Of a DNA stretch of 64,000 nt, positions 43,729-52,408 are shown in pieces; positions within the stretch are counted from its first letter, which is position 1, and the number at the start of each line of letters is the position of its first letter. The stretch comes from Ferdinandcohnia salidurans (GTDB lineage Bacteria > Bacillota > Bacilli > Bacillales > Bacillaceae_L). Both the position numbers and the translations under genes were made by a program. The DNA is taken from NCBI RefSeq assembly GCF_042680725.1, contig NZ_JBHUEK010000007.1:186001-250000 (forward strand), in the 5' to 3' direction. The notes under the pieces are model-generated. The model did not search any database, was not told the origin of the DNA, and worked only from the letters and a program-made list of their open reading frames with translations.

Positions 43729-44444
43729 TGCAACGACCGTTAATTATTGCTCTCGATTTTCCCAATTTACCATCTGCGAAAGACTTTCTAAAGGATTTTG
43801 GGGAAGAGCCACTATTTGTGAAAGTTGGAATGGAGTTATATTATCAAGAAGGACCAGCTGTCATTCACTTTTTAAAAGAACAAGGTCATTCTATTTTCCT
43901 AGATTTGAAACTTCATGATATTCCGAATACCGTATATTCTAGCATGAAGCGTCTGGCGGGTCTTGGTGTTGACTTAGTCAATGTCCATGCTGCTGGAGGG
44001 CGCGGAATGATGGTCGCAGCCCGCGAAGGACTTGAAGCAGGAACTACAATGGGGCAGTCAAGACCTAAGTGTATTGCCGTCACACAGCTTACGAGTACAA
44101 CTGAAGAAGTGATGAGAAACGAATTACTAATCGAACGTGATTTGTTAGATGTGGTTGCCCTGTATTCAACTATGACAAAGGATAGTGGCTTAGATGGTGT
44201 CGTATGTTCCTCTCTTGAAGTTCCGGTAATCAATAGAAAGCTAGGAACCGAATTTATGACAGTTACGCCTGGAATTCGGCAAGCTAGTGATGAAGTAGGA
44301 GATCAAGCCCGAGTTGTAACACCTGAAAAAGCAAGAGAATTAGGATCAACTGCAATTGTCGTTGGTCGATCCATCACACGAGCGAAGAACCCATTACAAA
44401 CATATAAACAAATGAAAGCAGCATGGGAAGGGGTAGGAGTATGA
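43728..44444 (+). CDS. pyrF: orotidine-5'-phosphate decarboxylase PyrF
   Basis: PyrF decarboxylates OMP to UMP. The 238-residue protein is a TIM barrel with the catalytic DLKLHDIPNT near residue 60, VNVHAAGG, and the phosphate-binding VVGRSITRAKNP near the C terminus. The ATG at 43728 is chosen because GGAAGGAG lies 7 to 8 bases upstream and MQRPLIIALDF is the family start; the frame extends to 43704 inside pyrD. It overlaps pyrE by 4 bp. Confidence 0.97.
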   Translation: MQRPLIIALDFPNLPSAKDFLKDFGEEPLFVKVGMELYYQEGPAVIHFLKEQGHSIFLDLKLHDIPNTVYSSMKRLAGLGVDLVNVHAAGGRGMMVAAREGLEAGTTMGQSRPKCIAVTQLTSTTEEVMRNELLIERDLLDVVALYSTMTKDSGLDGVVCSSLEVPVINRKLGTEFMTVTPGIRQASDEVGDQARVVTPEKARELGSTAIVVGRSITRAKNPLQTYKQMKAAWEGVGV

Positions 44445-45073
44445 ATAAAGAAATAGCAGCACATTTATTAGAAATCGGGGCCGTATTTTTACAACCAAAT
44501 GAGCCATTCACATGGTCTTCAGGTTTAAAATCTCCTATTTATTGTGATAATCGAATGACTCTTTCTTTCCCACAGGTTCGCAAGGAAATTGCAAAGGGAT
44601 TATCTGAATTAATTAAGATTCATTATCCTGAGGTGGAAGTAATAGCTGGAACTGCAACTGCTGGGATTCCTCATGCAGCATGGGTAAGTGATGTATTAAA
44701 TAGCCCAATGTGCTATGTACGCAGCAAAGCAAAAGCACATGGCAAAGGTAATCAAATTGAGGGCAAAGTGGTTAAAGGACAAAAAGTTGTCGTTATAGAA
44801 GACCTTATTTCAACGGGGGGCAGTGCTATTACAGCAGCTGAAGCACTTCGTGAAGCAGGGTGTGAAGTACTAGGTATTGTTGCAATCTTCTCGTATCAAC
44901 TTCCAGCAGCAACAGCTAGCTTAGAAGCAGCAAATATTTCAGCTCACACCTTAACCGATTATCCAACCTTAATTAATGTTGCGCTTGAAAAAAAAGTCGT
45001 GTCTGAAAACGATATTGAAAGTCTGAAGAGTTGGAGAGAAAATCCAGTTGACTGGTATACAACTAAAGCATAA
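44441..45073 (+). CDS. pyrE: orotate phosphoribosyltransferase PyrE
   Basis: PyrE makes OMP from orotate and PRPP. The 210-residue protein shows FTWSSGLKSPIYCDNR near residue 23, AGTATAGIPHA, YVRSKAKAHGKGNQIEG and the PRPP loop VVVIEDLISTGGSA near residue 117. The ATG follows GGGGTAGGAG. It is the last gene of the pyr operon and is followed by a strong terminator. Confidence 0.97.
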   Translation: MNKEIAAHLLEIGAVFLQPNEPFTWSSGLKSPIYCDNRMTLSFPQVRKEIAKGLSELIKIHYPEVEVIAGTATAGIPHAAWVSDVLNSPMCYVRSKAKAHGKGNQIEGKVVKGQKVVVIEDLISTGGSAITAAEALREAGCEVLGIVAIFSYQLPAATASLEAANISAHTLTDYPTLINVALEKKVVSENDIESLKSWRENPVDWYTTKA

Positions 45074-45076
45074 TAA

Positions 45077-45120
45077 ACAAGCCCTAGGAATCAAGTGATC
45101 CTAGGGCTTGTATTAATTTT
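45077..45120 (+). terminator. terminator of the pyr operon
   Basis: A perfect 13-bp stem (ACAAGCCCTAGGA 45077-45089 with TCCTAGGGCTTGT 45099-45111) followed by ATTAATTTTTT. It lies between convergent pyrE and rqcH and may also stop rqcH transcripts. Confidence 0.9.
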
Positions 45121-45125
45121 TTCAT

Positions 45126-46835
45126 TTATTTTCTTAGCTTTAAAATTAAATCTTCTTGTGGTGTCACATATACAGTTTGTTGATTATCATAGATGACATA
45201 GCCAGGCTTTGAACCATTCGGTTTCTTAACATGGCGCACCAGTGTGTAATCAACCGGTACAGAGGATGAATTTTTTGCTTTACTGAAATACGCTGCAATT
45301 GTCGCTGCCTCAAGAATTGTATTTGGTAATGGTTGTTTGCTTCTAATAATCACATGTGAACCGGGTATGTCCTTTGTGTGCAACCATATATCATCTCTTG
45401 CTGCTAGTTTATTTGTTAAATAATCATTTTGTTTATTGTTTTTACCAACAAGGATTTCTGTCCCATCACTTGCTACATAGAGCTCAACAGAAGGTTTCAT
45501 AGGTTTCATCTTCTTGTTGCCTTTTTGTTGCTTTTTCTTCAGATAACCTTCTTCCATAAGTTCCTCACGAATTTCTTGCAAATCCTTTGGTGCTGCTGAA
45601 TCGATTTGTTGTAATAAAGACTCGAAATAAGTAATTTCTTCATTAGCTTTCGCAATCTCATGTTCTACATAGGAAACTGCATTCTTTGCTTTTTGATACT
45701 TTGAAAAATAACTTTGCGCATTTTCAGATGGTGATTTTTGTGGATGTAGTGGAATTTTCACCATCTCATTTTCCTCTGAATAGTAATTCAACACTTCAAT
45801 TTCCTTGTCGCCTCGAGTGATCGCATACATATTCGCTGTCAGAAGTTCACCAAAGAGCTTATATTTTTCAGCTTTTTCAGATTCGACTAAGGTTGCTTCC
45901 AGTTTCTTGATTTTTTTCTCGTTTTTTGTTTTTTCATTATGGATAAACCGTTCTAAATCATTGCCTTGCTGCTTAACCCGATCACGTTCAGCTTTTCCAA
46001 AATAAAAACGATCGAGCATTTCACTAATCGTAGCGAATGCCTTTGCCTCACCACCAATATGATCTAAAGGAAGGATATAGAAAAAATCCTTTTGGCCCTT
46101 TGTTATGATCTGTGGTGTAATTTGATTTTGTTTAATCATCGTAATCATCGATAAAAAAGGATTAGGTAATGTTTTTCGATTAGCTATTCCGGCGCGAAAT
46201 ATAACTTCTTTCGCAAATACAGGGGAGATCCCTGAAAATTTATTCACAATCTGCTGATCTAATCGACCAGCATTAAAGTCAATTTTCCTCAAGAATGTCT
46301 CTTCATCGACTGTAAAAGGATTTATCTTTTCCTGAGCAGGCGGAAAAACATATGTATACCCTGGTAATACAGTGCGGTGACGATTGACTGCTGGTGAAAT
46401 ATGTTTGATGCTATCAAGGATTGTCTGTTTTTCCGAATCCACGAGGATGATGTTACTATGTCTACCCATAATTTCAATAATCAGTTGCTTTAGAGAAACA
46501 TCACCTAGTTCATTGCGGCCTTTTATATCAAAAATGATAATCCTATCCATATCAACCTGACGGATATTTTCGATGATACTGCCTTCTAGATGTTTGCGGA
46601 GTAACATACAAAACATCGGCGGCTCCTGTGGGTTATCATATAATTCATTTGTTACATGGATCCGGGCATAACTTGGGTGTGCTGAAAGTAGTAGCTTATG
46701 ATTCTTTCCATTTGCACGAACCTGAAAGATAAGTTCATTTTTATATGGTTGATAGATTTTTGAAATCCTACCACTATCTAGTGTTTCTTGTAATTCATTC
46801 ACAATTGCATGTGTGAAGATTCCATCGAATGTCAT
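45126..46835 (-). CDS. rqcH: ribosome quality control factor RqcH (NFACT family, YloA)
   Basis: RqcH binds obstructed 50S subunits carrying peptidyl-tRNA and recruits tRNA-Ala to add C-terminal alanine tails that mark the chain for degradation. The 569-residue protein has the NFACT-N domain from MTFDGIFTHAIVNEL, with Asp97-Arg98 (in VDMDRIII) conserved as in functional RqcH, a helix-hairpin-helix part, a long coiled coil (about 280-410), and NFACT-R with DIWLHTKDIPGSHVII near residue 480. It is the only clear minus-strand gene, read convergently with pyrE. Older annotations call it a fibronectin-binding protein. Confidence 0.93.
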   Translation of the reverse strand: MTFDGIFTHAIVNELQETLDSGRISKIYQPYKNELIFQVRANGKNHKLLLSAHPSYARIHVTNELYDNPQEPPMFCMLLRKHLEGSIIENIRQVDMDRIIIFDIKGRNELGDVSLKQLIIEIMGRHSNIILVDSEKQTILDSIKHISPAVNRHRTVLPGYTYVFPPAQEKINPFTVDEETFLRKIDFNAGRLDQQIVNKFSGISPVFAKEVIFRAGIANRKTLPNPFLSMITMIKQNQITPQIITKGQKDFFYILPLDHIGGEAKAFATISEMLDRFYFGKAERDRVKQQGNDLERFIHNEKTKNEKKIKKLEATLVESEKAEKYKLFGELLTANMYAITRGDKEIEVLNYYSEENEMVKIPLHPQKSPSENAQSYFSKYQKAKNAVSYVEHEIAKANEEITYFESLLQQIDSAAPKDLQEIREELMEEGYLKKKQQKGNKKMKPMKPSVELYVASDGTEILVGKNNKQNDYLTNKLAARDDIWLHTKDIPGSHVIIRSKQPLPNTILEAATIAAYFSKAKNSSSVPVDYTLVRHVKKPNGSKPGYVIYDNQQTVYVTPQEDLILKLRK

Positions 46836-46942
46836 ACGTGTTTCCTCTTTTCCATATCAATAGAAGACAAGGTCTTCTAGTTCCTCTTCAATGTTATTGT
46901 ACCAATAAATAGGTAACTTAGAAAAAGTATAGCATTTTTTTG

Positions 46943-47169
46943 GACGAGACTGAATAAGCTTTCATAGATAGAATTTACTTCATCAGAAGTGCGCCACTTC
47001 TGATGAAGTAATTCAGCCTCCGGCGGATGCCACGATTTTTCAAAGGTAATTTTTCGAGCATAAGATCAAAGACTAGTTACAGTTACGCCACGTCCTGTGG
47101 CAACGTCTTTGTGACCCACATCGTGTGGGCCTAAAAAATCGGGCGGCAAATACGCCAAGGCGCATTTGA
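46943..47169 (+). repeat. repeat family A, copy A2 (expanded)
   Basis: This is a longer copy of A1. It starts GACTGAATAAG, then carries an inserted inverted repeat (46971-47014), then the common core GCCTCCGGCGGATGCCACGA (47016-47035) and AATTTTTCGAG. Two more hairpins are inserted in the centre: GCCAC-GTCCT-GTGGC (47087-47101) and CCCACA-TCG-TGTGGG (47115-47129). The end AAATCGGGCGGCAAATACGC is as in A1. It occupies the rqcH-yloB divergent gap (368 bp); I saw no clear promoter in the rest. Confidence 0.8.
46971..47014. repeat. long perfect inverted repeat inside A2
   Basis: A 17-bp perfect stem (46975-46991 with 46995-47011) with a 3-base loop; allowing one bulged T the pairing extends to 46971 and about 47015. 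It has no T tract, so it is not a standard terminator. Confidence 0.8.
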
Positions 47170-47203
47170 TTATGATTTAATGTGAGGGGTGTGTAAAAGA
47201 CGG

Positions 47204-49894
47204 ATGAAGTGGTATGAGCTTAGATCAGAAGAGGTCGAAAAAAAAGTTAATACAAGCCTTTCTCATGGTCTTTCCGACCAAGAAGTAAAGCAGCGACAAA
47301 AGCAATTTGGATATAATGAATTGAAGGAAGCAGAACGCCCTTCAGCAATTTTGCTTTTTTTAGCTCAGTTTAAGGACTTTATGGTTCTTGTATTACTTGC
47401 CGCAACCTTGATTTCCGGGTTGTTAGGGGAATACATTGATGCTATCGCAATTATGGCTATTGTTTTAATTAATGGATTTTTAGGTTTTTTCCAAGAACGA
47501 AAAGCAGAAAAATCGCTTCAAGCTTTAAAGGAACTCTCTGCACCACAGGTGAATGTTTTTCGAAGTAATGAATGGGGTCGTGTTCTTTCAAAGGAACTCG
47601 TTATAGGGGATATCATTAAATTCACCAGTGGTGATCGTATTGGTGCAGATGTACGTTTAATTGATGTGAAAAGCTTAGAAATTGAAGAATCCGCACTTAC
47701 AGGGGAATCTGTTCCTGTTACAAAGCATGTTGAACCGATTCGTGATGGTGATGTATCACTTGGTGACCAAGAAAATATGGCATTTATGGGTACAATGGTT
47801 ACACGTGGTAGTGGTGTAGGTATCGTAGTAGGAACTGGTATGAATACAGCGATGGGCCAAATTGCAGAACTCCTTCAATCAGCCGAAGCGATGATCACTC
47901 CATTGCAAAGAAGGTTGGAGCAATTAGGTAAGATTTTAATTACCGTTGCCTTAATTTTAACTCTCTTAGTTGTAGTCGTAGGTGTTATCAATGGACATGA
48001 GCTTTATGAAATGTTCTTAGCAGGAGTTTCATTGGCTGTTGCTGCAATACCTGAAGGATTGCCGGCAATTGTTACTGTTGCGCTTTCTTTAGGTGTTCAA
48101 AGAATGATTAAGAAGAACGCAATTGTCCGACGCTTGCCTGCTGTTGAAACTTTGGGCTGTGCCTCGGTCATATGCTCAGATAAAACTGGAACAATGACTC
48201 AAAACAAAATGACGGTTACACATCTTTGGTCTGGTGGCAAAACTTGGTCTGTTACCGGTACAGGCTATGATGTAGATGGGAAGTTTTTCTCGGGAGATAG
48301 AGAAATCAAACCATCAGAACATAAGACTCTTCAACAATTATTAACTTTTGGAGTGTTGTGTAATAATGCATCATTAAAGCAGAAGGATGATGATATTATC
48401 CTTGATGGAGACCCGACTGAAGGAGCATTACTTGTTGCAGGTATTAAAGCGGGACTTACAAATCAATTATTAGTAGAGCAATTTGATATTGTTGAGGAGT
48501 TCCCATTTGATTCTGCAAGAAAAATGATGAGTGTCATTGTAAAAGATAGAGCTGGAAATCAATTTGTTGTTACAAAGGGTGCACCAGACGTATTACTAGG
48601 TGTTAGTAAATCGGTCCTTTGGGATAATAAACAACAGCCATTAACAGCAGGGTACGAGAATGAGATTAAGGACGCGATTGAGGGCTTAGCTTCGGATGCA
48701 CTTCGAACGATTGCAGTTGGCTTTAAACAATTACGGCCTAATCAAAAGTTAGTGTCGGAAAGCGAAGCCGAGAGCGAATTAACCTTTATTGGGATTCAAG
48801 GAATGATCGATCCACCAAGACCGGAAGTAAAAGATGCCGTTAAAGAGTGTAAAGATGCTGGCATTAAGACGGTTATGATAACAGGAGACCATCTTATTAC
48901 AGCAAAAGCGATTGCTACACAGCTTGGCATTCTACCTCCAGGGGGTAAAGTGTTAGATGGATATGCTCTTTCGAAAATGGATGTGGAAGAGCTAGAGGAG
49001 ATCGTCGATGATGTATATGTATATGCAAGGGTGTCACCTGAACATAAATTAAAAATCGTTAAAGCTCTTCAAAGCAGAGGACATATTGTTGCGATGACAG
49101 GTGACGGTGTAAACGATGCGCCGGCGATTAAAGCATCCGATATCGGAATTGCGATGGGCATTACAGGTACAGATGTAGCAAAAGAAGCATCATCCTTAGT
49201 CTTACTTGATGATAACTTTGCGACGATTAAAGCAGCAATAAAAGAAGGACGAAATATCTATGAAAATATTAGAAAATTTATCCGATATTTATTAGCTTCT
49301 AATGTGGGTGAAATACTTGTTATGTTATTTGCGATGCTAATGGGCTTACCATTACCACTTGTACCAATCCAAATCCTTTGGGTTAACTTGGTAACGGATG
49401 GATTACCAGCGATGGCGCTTGGACTTGATCAACCAGAGGGGAATTTGATGAAACATGGCCCACGCCATCCAAAAGAAGGGGTTTTTGCAAGAGGCTTGGG
49501 TTGGAAAATTGTCAGCCGTGGCTTTTTAATTGGGATAGCAACCCTAGCTGCCTTTATGGTTGTCTATCATAGGGACCCAAGCAATCTTGGATATGCCCAA
49601 ACCATTGCATTTGCAACACTTGTAATGGCTCAACTTATCCATGTATTTGATTGTCGTAGTGAGCGGTCTATTTTCCACCGGAATCCATTCCAAAATATGT
49701 ATTTAGTATGGGCGGTTATCTCATCTATCGTATTAATGTTAGTTGTAATTTACTATCCACCATTACAACCGGTCTTCAAGACATTTGCTATTGAACCAAG
49801 AGATTGGCTGCTAGTTATAGGAATGTCAGCAATTCCAACATTCCTTTTAGCAGGATCATTATTAACAAACAAGCGTTCCACAGCTCGTGCATAA
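47204..49894 (+). CDS. yloB: calcium-transporting P-type ATPase YloB (SERCA-like, P2A)
   Basis: This P2A ATPase probably exports calcium; the B. subtilis counterpart forms a calcium-dependent phosphoenzyme. The 896-residue protein has about ten membrane segments, the actuator loop ALTGESVPV, the membrane PEGLP motif in AAIPEGLPAIV (calcium site), the phosphorylation site CSDKTGTMTQN, the KGAPD nucleotide region and the hinge MTGDGVNDAPAIK. The ATG at 47204 gives the MKWYEL-type family start; GAGGGG lies 14 bases before it, and an in-frame GTG at 47189 overlaps that site. Confidence 0.93.
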   Translation: MKWYELRSEEVEKKVNTSLSHGLSDQEVKQRQKQFGYNELKEAERPSAILLFLAQFKDFMVLVLLAATLISGLLGEYIDAIAIMAIVLINGFLGFFQERKAEKSLQALKELSAPQVNVFRSNEWGRVLSKELVIGDIIKFTSGDRIGADVRLIDVKSLEIEESALTGESVPVTKHVEPIRDGDVSLGDQENMAFMGTMVTRGSGVGIVVGTGMNTAMGQIAELLQSAEAMITPLQRRLEQLGKILITVALILTLLVVVVGVINGHELYEMFLAGVSLAVAAIPEGLPAIVTVALSLGVQRMIKKNAIVRRLPAVETLGCASVICSDKTGTMTQNKMTVTHLWSGGKTWSVTGTGYDVDGKFFSGDREIKPSEHKTLQQLLTFGVLCNNASLKQKDDDIILDGDPTEGALLVAGIKAGLTNQLLVEQFDIVEEFPFDSARKMMSVIVKDRAGNQFVVTKGAPDVLLGVSKSVLWDNKQQPLTAGYENEIKDAIEGLASDALRTIAVGFKQLRPNQKLVSESEAESELTFIGIQGMIDPPRPEVKDAVKECKDAGIKTVMITGDHLITAKAIATQLGILPPGGKVLDGYALSKMDVEELEEIVDDVYVYARVSPEHKLKIVKALQSRGHIVAMTGDGVNDAPAIKASDIGIAMGITGTDVAKEASSLVLLDDNFATIKAAIKEGRNIYENIRKFIRYLLASNVGEILVMLFAMLMGLPLPLVPIQILWVNLVTDGLPAMALGLDQPEGNLMKHGPRHPKEGVFARGLGWKIVSRGFLIGIATLAAFMVVYHRDPSNLGYAQTIAFATLVMAQLIHVFDCRSERSIFHRNPFQNMYLVWAVISSIVLMLVVIYYPPLQPVFKTFAIEPRDWLLVIGMSAIPTFLLAGSLLTNKRSTARA

Positions 49895-49926
49895 AGTGTA
49901 AGACTTGGATTTTAGTTATAAAACTA

Positions 49927-49975
49927 TGTTATAATTCATGAGGTAATGGAGGATACACTCTATTACCTTTTTTCT
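49927..49975 (+). terminator. terminator after yloB, preceded by an extended -10-like element
   Basis: An 11-bp stem with one G-U pair (AGGTAATGGAG 49941-49951 with CTCTATTACCT 49958-49968), a 6-base loop and a T tract. TG-T-TATAAT lies at 49927-49935, only 5 bases before the stem, so a transcript starting there would begin at the hairpin itself. Confidence 0.75.
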
Positions 49976-49991
49976 TTTTTTTTGTTGAAAT

Positions 49992-50108
49992 GCTTTCAAA
50001 TACGCCTTGGCGTATTTGCGCCCAGATTTTTTCGAGCTTGCTCGAAAATTTACCTTTGAAAATCTGTGGCATCCGACGGAGGCTTAACTTTATTCAGCCG
50101 GAGGTTGG
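49992..50108 (-). repeat. repeat family A, copy A3 (inverted)
   Basis: Read on the minus strand this gives CTGAATAAAGTTAAGCCTCC, GGATGCCACAGATTTTCAAA, an inner palindrome TTTTCGAGC-AAGCTCGAAAA, and GCGCAAATACGCCAAGGCG. It is the A1 layout with scattered changes in which pairing is largely kept. Part of it (49990-50181) reads as a 63-residue frame, which I regard as spurious. It lies in the 393-bp yloB-yloC gap, together with a small hairpin CCCACTT/AAGTGGG at 50147-50164. Confidence 0.75.
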
Positions 50109-50211
50109 ACCACGATTGAATTGTACACTCTGTATGCATTCATCCCCCCACTTAAAAAAGTGGGAGACTTCTGCTGATTAAAGTTAAAAACTATTCGATT
50201 TTAATAAACAA

Positions 50212-50220
50212 TGGTAAAAT
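50212..50220 (+). promoter_or_regulatory. extended -10 promoter candidate of yloC
   Basis: TG-G-TAAAAT at 50212-50220, 68 bp before yloC, without a clear -35. Confidence 0.3.
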
Positions 50221-50287
50221 AAGTATAGAATGAAGAAATTTTATCTATAAAGTAATGTCTCTTTTATGTTAGATTGGAAGTGAAAAG

Positions 50288-51163
50288 ATGATAGCAAGTA
50301 TGACAGGTTATGGTCGTGCCAATAAGGAATTGGATGGCTACACCGTTCATGTAGAACTGAAATCTGTAAACCATCGATTCTGTGAAATCAATATAAGATT
50401 ACCTAGACAACTACTGTTTCTTGAGGATAAAATAAAAAAAGCGATATTAGAGCATGTAAAAAGAGGACGCGTCGAAGTTTTTTTAAATATTGAAGGTGAA
50501 GGACTAGTCACGAAAGCAATTTCCATTGACTGGGATTTATTAGAAGAGCTCGTTTCAACAACCAAAGTCATCCAAGAAAAATACCAACTTAGTGATCAAA
50601 TTACTTCACAGCAGCTACTTTCAAACGATAATATTCTTTCTATTGAAGAGAAGGAAATGGAGAATAATGAACTGGAATCAACGGTCCTTGAGGTGATTCA
50701 AAGTGCTACACTCCAATTAAAACAAATGAGGGAAGCTGAAGGAAAGACATTAATCGAAGTGATTTTCTCTTTTCTCGACCTAGTTGTAGAAAATGTACAT
50801 ACTATTAAAGAATATGCACCAATTGTGGTTACTCAGTATCGGGATCGAATTGAAAAAAGGATCAAAGAATATGTGGGGAATGAATTTGATGAAAATCGTA
50901 TCCTCACGGAGGTTGCTCTATTTGCGGAAAAAGCTGATATCAGTGAAGAACTGACCCGTCTCGAAAGTCATATTAGTCAGTTTAAAGAAACTGTAAGTAC
51001 GAATGAACCTATTGGTCGAAAACTCGATTTTATCGTTCAAGAAATGAATAGGGAAACCAACACAATCGGTTCAAAAGCGAATGATCCTACGATTGCTAAA
51101 CATGTAGTGGAGATAAAAAGTTTACTAGAGAAAATAAAAGAGCAAGTTCAAAATATTGAATAA
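50288..51163 (+). CDS. yloC: YicC-family endoribonuclease YloC
   Basis: YloC belongs to the YicC family, members of which are endoribonucleases. The 291-residue protein begins with the conserved MIASMTGYGRA and has VELKSVNHRFCEINIRLP near residue 24. Its C-terminal DUF1732 part contains DENRILTEVALFAEKADISEE, GRKLDFIVQEMNRETNTIGSKA and a final coiled coil. GGAAG lies upstream of the ATG. In Bacilli it always heads the yloC-remA-gmk-rpoZ group, as here. Confidence 0.94.
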   Translation: MIASMTGYGRANKELDGYTVHVELKSVNHRFCEINIRLPRQLLFLEDKIKKAILEHVKRGRVEVFLNIEGEGLVTKAISIDWDLLEELVSTTKVIQEKYQLSDQITSQQLLSNDNILSIEEKEMENNELESTVLEVIQSATLQLKQMREAEGKTLIEVIFSFLDLVVENVHTIKEYAPIVVTQYRDRIEKRIKEYVGNEFDENRILTEVALFAEKADISEELTRLESHISQFKETVSTNEPIGRKLDFIVQEMNRETNTIGSKANDPTIAKHVVEIKSLLEKIKEQVQNIE

Positions 51164-51223
51164 GCTTGATTATAAAGCCATTATCACGGCAAAAATAGAG
51201 GGGTACTTATTGGGGGAGTTTAC

Positions 51224-51487
51224 GTGCAAATCAAATTAATAAATATCGGATTCGGGAATATTGTCTCGGCCAACAGAATTATATCGATTGTGAGTCCCGA
51301 ATCTGCTCCGATTAAACGAATTATTCAAGACGCTCGTGATCGAGGAATGCTCATTGATGCTACATACGGAAGAAGAACCCGTGCGGTTATGATTATGGAT
51401 AGTGACCATATTATACTATCCGCAGTCCAGCCAGAGACGGTTGCACAAAGACTATCAAAAGAAGATGAGCTAACAGACGAAGGGTAG
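51224..51487 (+). CDS. remA: extracellular matrix regulator RemA
   Basis: RemA is a small ring-forming DNA-binding protein that activates biofilm matrix and osmoprotection operons in B. subtilis. The 87-residue product is nearly identical to the family: IKLINIGFGNIVSANRIISIV, SPESAPIKRIIQDARDRGM, and DATYGRRTRAVMIMDSDH. The GTG start has GGGGGAG upstream. Although conserved in many Firmicutes next to gmk, its target genes in this organism cannot be judged from the window. Confidence 0.95.
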   Translation: MQIKLINIGFGNIVSANRIISIVSPESAPIKRIIQDARDRGMLIDATYGRRTRAVMIMDSDHIILSAVQPETVAQRLSKEDELTDEG

Positions 51488-51499
51488 GTATTAGAACGA

Positions 51500-52117
51500 A
51501 TGAAAGAAAGAGGTTTACTAATTGTTTTATCAGGTCCATCTGGTGTCGGGAAAGGGACTGTTCGAAAAGCTATTTTTTCTCAGCCTGATACAAAATTTCA
51601 ATACTCCATTTCGATGACGACGAGAAAACCGCGCGAGGGAGAAGTAGATGGTGTAGATTACTTCTTTAAATCGAAAGAAGAGTTTGAGGAATTAATAAAA
51701 AATGACAAGCTTCTAGAATGGGCAGAATATGTAGGAAATTATTATGGAACCCCAATTGACTATGTGGAGTCAACCTTACAGGATGGTAGAGATGTCTTTC
51801 TAGAAATAGAGGTGCAAGGTGCACTTCAAGTAAGAAAAGCATTTCCAGAGGGGTTATTCATTTTCTTAGCGCCGCCAAGTTTGAAGGAATTAAAGAACAG
51901 GATCGTAACGAGGGGTACTGAAACTGATGATTTAATTCTTAACAGAATGAAGGTAGCAAAAGAAGAAATTGAAATGATGGACGCTTATGATTATGTCGTT
52001 GAAAATGATCAAGTAGAACTTGCGTGCGATCGAATTAATGCAATTGTAACGGCTGAACATTGTCGAAGAGATCGAGTGTCAAGACGCTATAAAAAAATGC
52101 TGGAGGGTGATTTTTAA
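51500..52117 (+). CDS. gmk: guanylate kinase
   Basis: Gmk phosphorylates GMP to GDP with ATP. The 205-residue protein has the P-loop LSGPSGVGKGTV near residue 9, SMTTRKPREGEVDGVDYFF, EWAEYVGNYYGTP and EIEVQGALQVR, all typical of the family. The ATG lies 12 bp after remA with GAAGGGTAGG overlapping the remA stop. Its stop directly abuts the rpoZ start. Confidence 0.97.
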   Translation: MKERGLLIVLSGPSGVGKGTVRKAIFSQPDTKFQYSISMTTRKPREGEVDGVDYFFKSKEEFEELIKNDKLLEWAEYVGNYYGTPIDYVESTLQDGRDVFLEIEVQGALQVRKAFPEGLFIFLAPPSLKELKNRIVTRGTETDDLILNRMKVAKEEIEMMDAYDYVVENDQVELACDRINAIVTAEHCRRDRVSRRYKKMLEGDF

Positions 52118-52351
52118 ATGTTAAATCCATCTATTGACTCATTATTAAATAAATTGAATTCCAAGTATACACTTGTAACTGTTGCATCAAAAAGGGCAAG
52201 AGAAATGCAAGAGAAGAATAATGGAATGGTACAGAAGCCTGTATCCTTTAAATCAGTTGGTAAAGCATTAGAAGAAATTGATGCCGGTTTACTTTATTAT
52301 TCGACTGATAATAAAACTGACGTTGATACAACACCAACAATTACTGAATAA
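52118..52351 (+). CDS. rpoZ: RNA polymerase omega subunit
   Basis: Omega helps assemble RNA polymerase by binding the beta-prime subunit. The 77-residue protein has the N-terminal core NPSIDSLLNKLNSKYTLVTVA and SKRAREM, followed by KPVSFKSVGKALEEI. The ATG directly follows the gmk stop, with GGAGGGTGA at the end of gmk. A terminator follows, so this is the end of the yloC-remA-gmk-rpoZ transcript. Confidence 0.95.
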   Translation: MLNPSIDSLLNKLNSKYTLVTVASKRAREMQEKNNGMVQKPVSFKSVGKALEEIDAGLLYYSTDNKTDVDTTPTITE

Positions 52352-52356
52352 CCAAA

Positions 52357-52390
52357 AATAACAACCTCTCATGTAGGTTGTTATTTTTTT
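52357..52390 (+). terminator. terminator after rpoZ
   Basis: A perfect 11-bp stem (AATAACAACCT 52357-52367 with AGGTTGTTATT 52375-52385) and a T tract. Confidence 0.92.
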
Positions 52391-52408
52391 AAGAAATGGG
52401 GGATTCAA

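Noticed and set aside
49990..50181. A 63-codon frame downstream of yloB
   Set aside because: It runs through inverted repeat A3 and has no ribosome binding site or family resemblance.
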